Assembly: GCA_905221605.1 (NCBI GenBank)
Contig: CAJNDS010002074.1
Span: 1-64,000, forward strand
Length of the DNA: 64,000 nucleotides
Direction of reading: 5' to 3'
DNA from: Symbiodinium natans
Taxonomy: Eukaryota; Sar; Dinophyceae; Suessiales; Symbiodiniaceae
Under the pieces are notes generated by a model. It saw only the letters and a list, made by a program, of their open reading frames with translations. It did not search any database and had not been told where the DNA came from. Shown here piece by piece: positions 43,860 through 53,849 of the stretch. Made by a program: the position numbers and the translations under genes. Numbering within the stretch: position 1 is the stretch's first letter; each line of letters starts with the position of its first letter.

Positions 43860-45160
43860 ACCTTTTTTTTGAAACCTCGGCTTGACCGATGTTTCAAAAA
43901 AGGGTGGCTTCTCCAAAACATTGGTGTTACCGATGTTTTTGAACCCCTACCTTCAAAAAACATTGGTTTTACCGATGTTTTTTGAGCCCATGCTCACGAA
44001 ACATCGCAAAAACCAATAAAAACCATAAAAACCATGATTTTCCAAACTATGGGCTTGGGTCTCCGAGTAGTTTGAAAAATCATGGTTTTTATGTTTTTTA
44101 TTGGTTTTTGCGATGTTTCCTGAGCAGGGGCTCCAAAAACATTGGTTTTACCGATGTTTTTTGAAGGTGGCCTCTCCAAAACATTGGTTTTACCCATGTT
44201 TTTGAACCCCTACCTTCAAAAAACATTGGTTTTACCGATGTTTTTTGAGCCCATGCTCACGAAACATCGCAAAAACCAATAAAAACCATAAAAAAACCAT
44301 GATTTTCCAAACTATGGGCTTGGGTCTCCGAGTAGTTTGAAAAATCATGGTTTTTATGGTTTTTATTGGTTTTTGCGATGTTTCCTGAGCAGGGGCTCCA
44401 AAAACATTGGTTTTACCGATGTTTTTTGAAGGTGGCCTCTCCAAAACATTGGTGTTACCGATGTTTTTGAACCCCTACCTTCAAAAAACATTGGTTTTAC
44501 CGATGTTTTTTGAGCCCATGCTCACGAAACATCGCAAAAACCAATAAAAACCATAAAAACCATGATTTTCCAAACTATGGGCTTGGGTCTCCGAGTAGTT
44601 TGAAAAATCATGGTTTTTATGGTTTTTATTGGTTTTTGCGATGTTTCCTGAGCAGGGGCTCCAAAAACATTGGTTTTACCGATGTTTTTTGAAGGTGGCC
44701 TCTCCAAAACATTGGTGTTACCGATGTTTTTGAACCCCTACCTTCAAAAAAACATTGGTTTTACCGATGTTTTTTGAGCCCATGCTCACGAAACATCGCA
44801 AAAACCAATAAAAACCATAAAAACCATGATTTTCCAAACTATGGGCTTGGGTTTCCGAGTAGTTTGAAAAATCATGGTTTTTATGGTTTTTATCGGTTTT
44901 TGCGATGTTTCCTGAGCAGGGGCTCCAAAAACATTGGTTTTACCGATGTTTTTTGAAGGTGGCCTCTCCAAAACATTGGTTTTACCCATGTTTTTGAACC
45001 CCTACCTTCAGAAAAAACATTGGTTTTACCGATGTTTTTTGAGCCCATGCTCACGAAACATCGCAAAAACCAATAAAAACCATAAAAACCATGATTTTCC
45101 AAACTATGGGCTTGGGTCTCCGAGTAGTTTGAAAAATCATGGTCTTTATCCTCTAACATC
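43860..45160. repeat. 264 bp tandem array, five monomers, each a near-perfect hairpin
   Basis: The marker GAGCCCATGCTCACG recurs at 43984, 44247, 44512, 44776 and 45041 (steps 263-265). Each monomer has a left arm starting CGAAACATCGCAAAAACC and a right arm ending GGTTTTTGCGATGTTTC. The arms are about 52 bp with one mismatch, around a loop of roughly 20 bases. The remainder repeats ACATTGGTTTTACCGATG words. Every monomer keeps open frames on both strands because 264 is a multiple of three. Confidence 0.95.
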
Positions 45161-45446
45161 CTACTAAACTAGTATGAGCCTAATCCAATAGGAATCCCTT
45201 CAAATCAATGAGAATCCTACGCGAATCCCAGTAACATGCATAAGAATCCTACCTTATTAAATTGGTAGGAGCCTTAGGGCGTGATGTCTTAAGATATGTT
45301 GCTAAGGTACAGTGTTAGTATAGATGTTAGGACTTGCTTATCGGGGGATGACTGTTTCAGATATCGTAGCTAAGGTAGTGTTTTTAGGACAGATGTCATG
45401 TCTTGGCGTATTGGGGCGTGATTGATTGTAAGGAGGTTTTGGTACT
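45160..45446. repeat. Direct repeat, left copy
   Basis: Starts CCTACTAAACTAGTATG and ends GGTTTTGGTACTC. Nearly identical to 45968-46270 apart from a 16-17 bp deletion. The 520 bp between the copies consists of degenerate 20-21 bp words like AATAGGAATCCTATTAAA. Confidence 0.9.
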
Positions 45447-45967
45447 CTCCCAACATTTTCGTAGAATTAATAGGATTAGTAGGAATCCTATTAAACTGAA
45501 GAGGAACCCTATTCAAATTAATAGGAACCAATCGGACTCCTATAAGAAATAACGTGAACCTTTAGACAAACCGATTAAAATGAACATGAGCCTAAACCAA
45601 CAGGAATCCCTTGAAAGTGAATGAGATCCCTTTAATATTAACACGAACCCCATTAACATGAATAAGAATCTGATTAAAATTGATAGGACTCTTATTACAG
45701 AAAATAGGGGCCTTATTAATAATTAGGAACCCTATGAAACTTTATTGGGATCCTATGAAAGTAAATAGGAATCCTCTATTGAATTATCGGGACCGGACAA
45801 CAGTTAATAGGAAGCCTATTAAAATGAATAGGAACCTTAACAAGTTGGAAACAACCCGGGTTACAAGTCACAGGAATCCTATTAAAACGAGAAGGAATCT
45901 TTCTAAATCAATAGGAACCAATAGGCCTTCAAAACAATAGAATCCTTTAACAAGAACTGATAGGAAT

Positions 45968-46270
45968 CCTACTAAACTAGTATGAGCCTAATCCAATAGG
46001 AATCCTTTAAAATTAATGAGAATCCTATGCGAATCCCAGTAACATGCATAAGAATCCTGTTGAAATTGATAGGAACCTTATTAAATTGGTAGGAGCCTTA
46101 GGGCGTGATGTCTTAAGATATGTTGCTAAGGTACAGGTTTAGTATAGATATTAGGTCTTGCTTATCGGGGGATGACTGTTTGAGATATCGTAGCTAAGGT
46201 AGTGTTTTTAGGACAGATGTCATGTCTTGCGTATTGGGGCGTGATTGATTGTAAGGAGGTTTTGGTACTC
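45968..46270. repeat. Direct repeat, right copy
   Basis: Second copy of the 45160-45446 repeat, offset about 808 bp, same orientation. The pair could be read as long terminal repeats, but no TG...CA ends, primer-binding site or coding core is evident. Confidence 0.9.
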
Positions 46271-46351
46271 CCTCGAGATTTTGCAGGATTCGAGTTTGTT
46301 GCTTGGTACTACCTCGAGAAATGGTGGCTGGGAGAGAGCCTCAGATCACGA

Positions 46352-46605
46352 AAATCATGGAAAACATTGGTTTTACCCATGTTTTTGAAGGATGGAGCCC
46401 GAAAACATCGGCAAAACCAATGTTATCCATAAAATCCATGGTTTTCAAACCATGTGGCTGGGAGCACCCAATTCACGGATAATTGGTTTTACCAATGCTT
46501 TTGAAGGATGGAGCCCGAAAACATCGGCAAAACAAATGTTATCCATAAAACCCATGGTTTTCAAACCATGTGGCTTAGACCGCGAAATTCATGGATAAAA
46601 ACAAA
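46352..46605. repeat. 114 bp tandem repeat related to the hairpin satellite
   Basis: Two copies marked by TTTTGAAGGATGGAGCCCG at 46385 and 46499. Words such as ACATTGGTTTTACCCATG are shared with the 264 bp monomers. Confidence 0.85.
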
Positions 46606-46929
46606 GGAAATTGGTAGGTCCATGGGGGGGGGGGGGGTAGCATATATATATATATATACATATATACACATGATCTAAAGTCATAAAATACCATCTTCAC
46701 ATAAAATCTTAAAGTATGCGTTTCATAAAAAAGGGAGTAAACAAGCAAATAAGCAAATATACAGATGCAATCTGTGAGACTTACATCATACAATACACTC
46801 TATACCACACGACTTTCATGGTATTGTATTTCATTGTATTGCATATATGGACAGTTGTCAAAAGTATGGCCCCTTTTATAATACGGCACCTAATATTTAG
46901 GGTACCCCGAAAGGGACCATAATTTTGCC

Positions 46930-47367
46930 TACCACCCATGTATATATACAAATGTTCAAGCAGGTGAGCACGAAGCCTTCGCCTTGGAAACGGAGCTCGG
47001 CAGCCGGGCTGCCGGCTAGCAACTGCGCCGCCTGACCGCGGCATTGCTTACAAGAGGCCACTTTAAACGGCTGTCCTGTGAACAATTCTGTGAAAGACGC
47101 GTGCAATGTCTTTCAATCTAAGCTATGCGGACAAAAACGGTTGAGACGCTGAGAATCGCGTTTGGCCTTCGACTCCAACTGCGCGGCATATTGAGACTCT
47201 TGCCGCTCGGAGCCCTCACACACGCGAGAAACAGACTGCATGCGACTACTGGCGGCTACAGTCTGCAAAAAAAATGGCTGCCGCGCCACCTCCAGCTTTT
47301 TCAAGTCTGCGTACTGGTGCTCCAAAGCTCGCGCAGCTAGCCGAGCCTGACAACCGATTCTCTCCAC
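46930..47367 (-). CDS. Exons of an unidentified, partly coiled-coil protein
   Basis: 47367-47113 is open on the minus strand and encodes ARALEHQYADLKKLEVARQP and, after a T-rich AG, SVSRVCEGSERQESQYAAQL. A second frame, about 47080-46950, encodes FTELFTGQPFKVASCKQCRG. Composition and helix periodicity suggest real exons, but the join between them and the upstream start are not resolved. Confidence 0.35.
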
Positions 47368-48585
47368 GGAGTCATGTGGACTCGGTTACTTCAAACAAAC
47401 ACATGCGCAGGGAAACTGCGCACGCCCAAGCCTCGCGGCGGGACTGATCCAACTTGCAGCGTAGCTGCCATACAGACCTGCATATGTCTGCTGTACTTGG
47501 AAGAAACTGCATGGCTTGAGCTTTCGCTGGTCAAGAGTCAAAGGTCTAAAGCACATGCTGGGCTCTCTGCTGCCTCTCTCGCACCGCTTGAGCAGCTTTC
47601 GCATCCTGCATTTGCCGCGTGACTTGGACAGATAACTCCTGTCTCTGTGAAGCTACAAATAACCTGTGCAGACGGCTGCCTTTAATCTGACATGTTTGCA
47701 AAGTCAACTGTTGCTCTCATCAACTTCTCATCTCCGCATGAACCCTGCAGTAGCATAGGATGTTCGTGCATCCTTTTATTCCTGTAGATTTGTAAGGCAA
47801 GACGAGAATGACATGGAGATTTGACTAGGAGTTTACAGACTGTGCGCAGCAATAGGAGCCAGATCTGCGGAGGAGGAGGGAAGCAAGCCCCTCGAAGGCA
47901 TCTTCTACATCCTTCGCCTCTTTGACCCTCTTCGTGATCACAGCAGGTTGCGGCCAATTCAACACCGGGCCTGCTGGCGGCGGTCGGAACTTTGTGCCTC
48001 TGCGGCGCAAAAGCTCGCGGGGGAACTGGGGGAGCTTCATGCCATGACACCCTGCACACCCTGTTCCGAGGGCGCGGCACGAGGCATTCAGCGCTGGGCG
48101 CCCGCATCTCGTGGGCATCAGCAAGGACCCCTAAGGAGTGCTCACGTTCGGTCCCTGGGGCCCTTGGGCCCGTTACAAACTGCGATGCGAAAGCGGCTGC
48201 TTGGCCTCCTGCCTTGGCTGATGTTGGCCACACGGCTGCTGTAGTGCTAAGGCTACTAAGGTTCATAAGGCTTGGCTGAGGCTAAGGTACCGCACATACC
48301 CGCGCAACCGCACCCGCTGACCTTCTGTTCGAAGCTTGATTTTGGGCCAATGGGTGGACTCGCGACGAGAAGGTGCTGCGATGCTCTTAACATGAACCCC
48401 CAGTATGCTCCATGCATCTCAATGCTGAGAGGTGATGCTCAGCTTGCACTTCGCACCATGTTTGCTCGGACAGGGCAACTTCTGGCCTTCTGACCTGCAA
48501 CGCAGTTGACTGGATCCGGGGTCCCTCCGCTGACTCAACATGCCGAAAAATCTTCGTGACTGGGCTGCTCTGGCCTGCTCTGACA

Positions 48586-49762
48586 TCAGCCAGCCTCCTG
48601 CAATCGAAGCAGCTCTTCTGCCTGCGTCTTCACAGAAGTACCGGGTGAGGACTTGGTATCTCCAACTGGTTTCCTAAGTATGGTACCTTACCCCAAGTTC
48701 CTACACCCGGTGTAGGTATCCACAGAAGCTTCAAGCCATGCCGAGGAAGAAACAACGTTGGGGCCTCTCTGAACACTTGCTTGTAGTCGGCCATGGCTGC
48801 CTGCTTCAGAAGACCAGAAGTCAGACATAGAAGAAAAAATAAAAGGCAAAGGTCAAGAGCGAACGAAACTCAATCGTGCTACAGAGGCAGAAGCGCGATC
48901 GCCGCGCGAGAGCCCAGGCTCAATATGTCAGTGCATGCAGGAGCTCACCAGTGCACCGCCATCGTATGCGCGCCTCAAACTCTTGCATGCGATCCTTCAA
49001 CGCCTCTTCGATGACCTTGAGAAGGGGATCGTGGTCGAAAGAGCCCCAGTGGCCCGTGGCAGCTGCTGAGCACCACAGAGCCAGCATGTGTAAGAATGTG
49101 TGCTTGCGCAAGTGTCTTGCATCCTGCCTCCGTGGTTTGCATCTCGCCCAGATCCAGATCTTCAGGCGAGAACCATGGCCTAAAGCAACATATTGCTACG
49201 CTGCAGAACCCAGTCAGAGGACACAAGACTGAGCTTGCAGCTGTGGCTCGGGGATTGCCACAGCATTCTGCTCGTCCAATCGCCGAATCTGAGCTGAGAC
49301 TCATGTGCATATGCGAAGACAGGCGAAGGCCTCCGAGCAATGCTCCACATGCAGAACGCTTTTGGGAGTTTACGAAAATAAGGGACCCCTAATGCAGACC
49401 CCCAAATCGTAGGATTCCCTTATACGAGTAACAAGGACCCCCGTCCCCCCCAACTTCGGGCCAAACCCACACATGAGCTAGGAGATCTTCGGTAGCCAGG
49501 GTTCCCAGAGACTCCAAAAGTTAAGGAACATACCTTAAATCATACTAGGGTTCCTATTATAGACAAGGGATGTCAATTAAGGGGTTTTGGAGTCTCTGGG
49601 TTGGTAGCCAGGGTTCGAACCTCAATATCCCTAAACCCTAATCCCTAAACCCTAAACCCTAAACCCAGGGTTCGGACCTCACGGTCCAGGTCCGGCAGCC
49701 GTAGCCGCTTCGAGTCCAAGGCCAGCAGCTCGGGACAAAGCGAGCGCAAGCTCTTGGCGTAC
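48586..49762 (-). CDS. Unidentified multi-exon gene, C-terminal part
   Basis: Exons with matching phases: 49762-49678, 49511-49473, then 49293-49230, 49179-49103, 49062-48949, 48800-48724 and 48627-48586 (stop). Joined text includes KRLRLPDLDRE, QIRRLDEQNAVAIPEP, WFSPEDLDLGEMQTTEAG, DPLLKVIEEALKDRMQEFEA and a short tail TQAEELLRLQEAG. The phase between 49473 and 49293 is not resolved (a microexon near 49360 is possible). The intron between 49103 and 49062 is only 40 bp, without a normal donor. The product looks helical and acidic; no family recognised. Introns contain a telomeric block, and introners of families A, B and G. Confidence 0.65.
48628..48723 (-). mobile_element. Family G introner forming an intron
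   Basis: 96 bp GT-AG intron, phase 0. The element has inverted arms around GGTGAGGACTTGG / CCAAGTTCCTACACC and is flanked by an 8 bp direct repeat CACAGAAG (48631-48638 and 48721-48728). The donor GT lies in one copy and the acceptor AG immediately beside the other. Confidence 0.75.
49374..49468 (-). mobile_element. Family A introner in an intron
   Basis: GGGAGTTTACGAAAATAAGG left end and a decayed CTTCGGGCCAAACCCAC right end. A GTGTGGG donor lies at its edge (49472); the acceptor used is uncertain. Confidence 0.6.
49505..49602 (-). mobile_element. Family B introner with a 14 bp direct repeat
   Basis: CCAGAGACTCCAAAAG and TTTTGGAGTCTCTGGG inverted ends. GGTAGCCAGGGTTC occurs at both flanks (49491-49504, 49603-49616). 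The element supplies the acceptor AG used before the 49511-49473 exon. Confidence 0.75.
49629..49668 (-). repeat. Telomeric repeat between short direct repeats, in an intron
   Basis: Five TTTAGGG-type units (minus). The flanks read AGGGTTCGAACCTCA on one side and AGGGTTCGGACCTCA on the other, a 15 bp near-perfect direct repeat that looks like a duplication made when the repeat was inserted. The donor at 49677 lies in one copy. Confidence 0.85.
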
Positions 49763-49772
49763 CTTTCACCGC

Positions 49773-49826
49773 GGGTTTAGGGTTTAGGGTTTGGGGTTTG
49801 GGATTTAGGGTTTGGGGTTTAGGGGT
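49773..49826 (+). repeat. Interstitial telomeric repeat with TTTGGGG variants
   Basis: About seven TTTAGGG/TTTGGGG units in plus orientation, just upstream of the exon starting at 49762. Confidence 0.9.
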
Positions 49827-49829
49827 CTC

Positions 49830-50520
49830 AGGGTTGCATTGCCACTTGGCACAGGATGGAAGGAGATGCTCCCAAGTATATCTATAAACATGTAGACTTA
49901 TTTAGTTATTTACGAAGATAAGATAACATGAAATCGATCTCTTTGTGGAGACATCCAGCGACCTCTTTCTGGAAGTTTGCGATTTCTCACAATCAGCTTG
50001 AGCGGAATTCGCATGACTTAGCATCATTCCTCTACCAGGGAAACTGTGCTAAAAGTCGGTCTGCAGTAGCAGTCGTTCTCTTGTTGCGATCGATGTAAGA
50101 AGCTAGCCGCTAAGGTCTGAACTCTGGCAGCGCGCACACCGGACAGGCGTCGGAGTTGTCCTGCTTCGCACCAGGCTGTCATCTCTACTGAACAGCTTTG
50201 CTACCATCCGGTTCAAGAGACTTTCTTAATAAGGCATGCTACGGCCACTTGCCAGTCCACATTCTGGAAGGAGAGGTGGCGCAATGAGCGTGACGTCTTC
50301 AGGCCTGCATGCATACGTGTACCATATACAATACATCCTGCAACACTTGCAGTCAGCGCACGAGCTCGGAAAGTTGCAGGTGCCTTCCAAGTCTTGGATT
50401 TTCGAGATCGGATTGGCCTTCGGACAGAGGATGGGGGAATGATACTAGACCTCCACCCCAGGGCCCAAGTAGGTAGTGCAGCAGCCGCCCTCCCTGAGGT
50501 TTCGTGGAGTGCAATGGGAT
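49830..50520. other. No supported gene
   Basis: Nothing convincing on either strand; 49870-49960 is AT-rich. Confidence 0.5.
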
Positions 50521-50522
50521 GT

Positions 50523-50584
50523 AACCCTAAACCCTAAACCCCAAACCCCAACCCCAAACCCTAAACCCTAAACCCTAAACCCCC
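50523..50584 (-). repeat. Interstitial telomeric repeat with TTTGGGG variants
   Basis: About nine units, minus orientation, 20 bp beyond the stop codon of the next gene. Confidence 0.92.
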
Positions 50585-50603
50585 AGCCTTCAGCATTAGC
50601 CGC

Positions 50604-50831
50604 TCAAGCTTTGGAGCGCCGCTCAGATCCTGAACCTGGCGTCTTGGCATCCTAAGGGGGCTTTCCAAAAATAGGGGTACCCTTTGGGATCTTTTGGGGC
50701 TCCCTTTCAGGGGATTCTGTTCTCTTTGGGGTAGAAAAGGAGTACCCCTATTTAGGAAATACCCATACATGATCTGGCGAACCCCTCGAGGTTATTGAGA
50801 ACAAGTCCTGAAGCCCAAAGTCCTCAAGACT
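50604..50831 (-). CDS. C-terminal exons of an unidentified gene
   Basis: Exons 50831-50769 (21 codons) and 50651-50604 (15 codons plus stop) join in phase 0 over a 117 bp GT-AG intron that is a family A introner. The peptide contains DFGLQDLFSITSRGSPDH and ends TPGSGSERRSKA. Upstream exons not found. Confidence 0.5.
50652..50768 (-). mobile_element. Family A introner forming an intron
   Basis: GGGGGCTTTCCAAAAATAGG and CCCCTATTTAGGAAATACCC ends. The intron starts GTATGGG and ends CCTTAG, directly at the inverted repeats. Confidence 0.8.
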
Positions 50832-50839
50832 CTAGGGCC

Positions 50840-52385
50840 CATACACGCAGCTTTTGCAGCTTTAGGCAAAAGTTTGAAGCCCAACATGCACTTTGCCTTC
50901 AAGATCTTGTTGAAGGAAAGGTCCACCTTTCAATTTCAGCAAGCGAGCTGCGCAGCAAAGCCTACGTTGCCCTATACAACGCTGAAGCCTAAACCACAAG
51001 CCCAGGAGAGCTTAGACGCGTCAAGTGGAACCCGAGCAAATTTGAGTCTGGATGGCAACCGGCTGAAGCGTCGGTTCAAGAATACGACTCTGACGGACTC
51101 GTGCTGCCAAGAAGCTGAAACAAGCTGGCTTAAACCTTCCAGGTTCTCCATGCCTCAGGCCATGCTCATGCACAACTCCACGCATGACCGCCGACATTTT
51201 GAAATATCTAAGACGCTGGACATGTGCACGTGCGCTGCAAACTGCAGGAACTAAGGCTGATGCGGACAATCTGGTTTTTGGACAGATCCAACCATCGAAG
51301 GTTACAGCCTAGGTGTGCAAAAAAGGGTTGAAGACACGCCGAAATAGGCTCAGCCCAGCAAGCTCCAGCTTCCTCGCCGAGAGAAGCGCATTTGCCAAGC
51401 TGATCTATCCTTGTGATGGAGCCTCAGCAAAGGTGCAAAGGTGTGCATAGTGCATCACTGATGCGAGCAATCGGACAGATGCTACTCAGGAGCGGTTGGG
51501 GAGAATGGCCTGGAATACGCTTTCCTGCAGGGCTTCTGTGTTCAACAGAGGCTTTCATCGCAAAGATGTGGGAACCACGGAATTGCGAACACAAGGAAGG
51601 CGCCTCATCAAACTCCCCAGTCGCATGCTTGAGATATTCCACTGTAAGAGGGGGCATGCTTTGGATCCATCGAGCCGGATTGCTGCGCCATCGCAAACTG
51701 CAAAAAAAACAAGCGCAGAGTTGGCAACTTTGAATGCCCTAAACCGGTGAAAAAGAAAAAACCATGTTGAACCATCAAACAACAATGCCACAAAGTGCCG
51801 ACAAGCGTTGCACCGTTTCACCGCTTGTCATTTGCTCTCCGTGCCCAAGTTATCAGGGCATCGCTCTGTTGAGGAGCCTGCGTCCGAAAGGGAGGACTCC
51901 TCCCTCGGAACCTGTCAGAAGCTTTAGGTCACTGGGGCCATAATCATAGTACTAATAATAATAGTAAAAATAATAGCATAAGGCAAACGGCCATGAGGTT
52001 TGCAGCCTGTGACATCAAGCCTGTAAACTCCAGCCCTTAACATGTTCTTGCATCACGCGACTGCTAGAGCTGCTAGAGTGCTGCTGAAGAGGCGGTCGCC
52101 AACATCAAATGGAAGGGACGTCGCACTTTACTCTGCACGCTACACGTCACCAGGTCAGGGAGGAAGCCTGGAGCACTGCTCGTCCAAGGCACGGAGGCCC
52201 CCTGGCAAGTCCTGGACACGAGATTTCATTCTTGCTATTATTATTGTGATAATGATTATTATGTTTGTATTATTGTTATCATAATAATAGTTACTATTAT
52301 CATAATACTTGCTAATGTTTTTGTATTATTATTATTATCATTAGTACTATTTTGTTATTGTTATTATTATTGGGCCTCTGCCAAG
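50840..52385. other. No supported gene; AT-rich low complexity
   Basis: 51945-51985 and 52225-52370 are rich in ATT/AAT runs. Short frames on both strands are unsupported. Confidence 0.45.
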
Positions 52386-52389
52386 CTTC

Positions 52390-52611
52390 TCATGCCCCTG
52401 CTACTTCTCGTTGCGCATGGCTCAGAGATGGTGGCTCCTCCTTCTTGAGAAGTTGCAGCATGGACTCGGCTCGCATTGCCTTAGGGTTGGTGACTGTGCC
52501 CTAAACCCTAAACCCTAAACCCTAAACCCTAAACCCTAAACCCTAAACCCTAAACCCTAAACACCACAAGGCCAGTGTCTGGTGCGTGGTGTTTCGTGGT
52601 CACACACGCAG
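52390..52611 (-). CDS. C-terminal exons separated by a telomeric-repeat intron
   Basis: Exon 52611-52565 (2 + 15 codons) and exon 52500-52390 (36 codons plus stop) join in phase 0. The second encodes NPKAMRAESMLQLLKKEEPP and ends QREVAGA, a natural helical sequence. An exon ending at 52795 (LTELMLMILAAYAAVFPTTL) probably belongs to the same gene but the link is not resolved. Product unknown. Confidence 0.6.
52501..52564 (-). repeat. Pure telomeric repeat acting as an intron (64 bp)
   Basis: On the minus strand: GTG, then nine units of TTTAGGG, the last cut at TTTAG. The donor GT and acceptor AG are the first and last bases of the block; removal gives an open frame through both flanking exons. 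Confidence 0.75.
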
Positions 52612-52801
52612 CTCAAGGACTGCTTTAGACTGAAGCTCAAAATCTTACTCAGCCCATCTCAGCCCCACACTCTGCTGCGGAGTGCTGCAGAATTGCGGCT
52701 AGCAGCCTGGCCGGTGGCAGTGGCTCGAGACCCCTTTAAGCATGTTTGCCTCAAAGAGTCCAGGCGAAGACAGCACCTTCATGTTGTTCAAGACCTGCAA
52801 T

Positions 52802-53285
52802 CAAAACCTCTTTTCTGGGTGCTTCTCAGTGTCGTAGGAAACACTGCTGCGTAGGCAGCCAAGATCATTAGCATCAGCTCGGTCAAGCGGAAAAGCACAC
52901 ATTCAAAGTGGTGGTGCTTCGTTAACAGTGTTGACGGAAGAACAGTGCCAGAGTTACGACACGTTCTGTCAACCTCCAAGCCGTATCACGGTCTGCATGA
53001 CTTCAGCTCACCCGTGCTCCCAGTCACAGGAACGAACCTTCGTCCAGGACTGAGCCGAACGCTCACTACGTGCCAGCAGCTAGGGTGTACGAAACTCTCT
53101 GCTAAGCACTTCCAAGCCACTTGGGTCGCTGCCACCCCATGACCAACTTTTCCGAGGCAGCACCATCGCCCCCGCTGTGAACAGCAACTCTGCCTTGACT
53201 GCCAACAAGCACGGAAATCGTTTGCATAAACCTCAAGCCAAGTAGCGGCAATCGAGCTGACTTTCGTTAGCGTAACAGGATCCAC
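52802..53285. other. Unlinked exon candidates
   Basis: Besides the hydrophobic exon ending at 52795, a minus-strand frame at 52986-53285 (VSSIAATWLEVYANDFRACW) looks coding but has no settled partners. Confidence 0.3.
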
Positions 53286-53513
53286 CTGCCCAGATGCTTC
53301 ATTTCTTTCTGAAAACCTACATTGACACGTTGAATCGCGCCCTGAGTCGAGTGAGTTGCCGGTGTCTGCAGTTTTGCACTTTGTGCCTTGGTGTGGGGTT
53401 GTCGTCGAAAGACTCGCAGTGCTTATCAGCGTGCCCGGGAACGAGACGGGTTTGCTTGGTCACTCGGCGGCCTTCTCCAACTCTAAAATGCACATACTCA
53501 ACCAGGAAACTCC

Positions 53514-53810
53514 TTACGCCAACTGAAGTGAACTGCCATTCAAAGACTGCCGGAGTGTTTCACGCGCCTTCGACGATCCCTCAATCGATGTATAGGCCTC
53601 CTGAACATGAGCCGCTTTCAGACATGATGATCGTTCTTGTATCTGGGGGTTTACGAAAATAAGGGGCCTCTGATATAGACCCCCAAGTAGTAAGACTCCC
53701 TTACTCTAAGGACCCCAAGAAGGTAGCCCAAATTTCGGAAACCACCGCATGATGCGCGTTCTTGTATATCCCCCGGCACTCCGATTGAAATTTGCACCAT
53801 GCCAATTATT
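53514..53810 (-). CDS. C-terminal exons of an unidentified gene
   Basis: Exon 53642-53514 (42 codons plus stop) encodes CLKAAHVQEAYTSIEGSSKA and ends SLNGSSLQLA. It follows a 103 bp GT-AG intron (53643-53745), a family A introner. The upstream exon, to about 53810, reads FQSECRGIYKNAHHA in compatible phase; its own acceptor was not found. The flanks of the introner share a 20 bp near-repeat, so both exons carry copies of the same target sequence. Confidence 0.5.
53643..53745 (-). mobile_element. Family A introner forming an intron
   Basis: GGGGGTTTACGAAAATAAGG and CAAATTTCGGAAACCACC ends; GT-AG exactly at the element borders. The flanks share CATGATG, two to three bases, GTTCTTGTAT on both sides. 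Confidence 0.8.
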
Positions 53811-53849
53811 CATGTCCACGTGCACTGCACCCGCTGATTCCCGGTCACC

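Larger units (their letters stand above)
43822..46660. mobile_element. Inverted-repeat-bounded block of satellite and direct repeats
   Basis: The left border is (AT)n, GGTACC with an 11-12 base C run, then CATGGACCTACC (43822-43863). The right border is its mirror, GGTAGGTCCATG with a G run and (AT)n (46613-46660). Inside are five 264 bp hairpin monomers, two copies of a 290-300 bp direct repeat and two 114 bp repeats. No transposase or reverse transcriptase was seen, so autonomy is unlikely. It could be a composite non-autonomous element or a satellite array trapped between inverted repeats. Confidence 0.5.

Noticed and set aside
43860-45160. CRISPR array
   Set aside because: Monomers are 264 bp head-to-tail with no short constant repeat and variable spacer pattern, and the genome is eukaryotic.
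43982-45167. Repeated 60-90 codon frames in the 264 bp array
   Set aside because: Both strands are open because the unit length is a multiple of three and the arms are complementary; the peptide reflects the hairpin, not a gene.
45160-46270. LTR retrotransposon
   Set aside because: The two 300 bp copies are direct repeats, but there is no coding core, primer-binding site, polypurine tract or TG/CA end.
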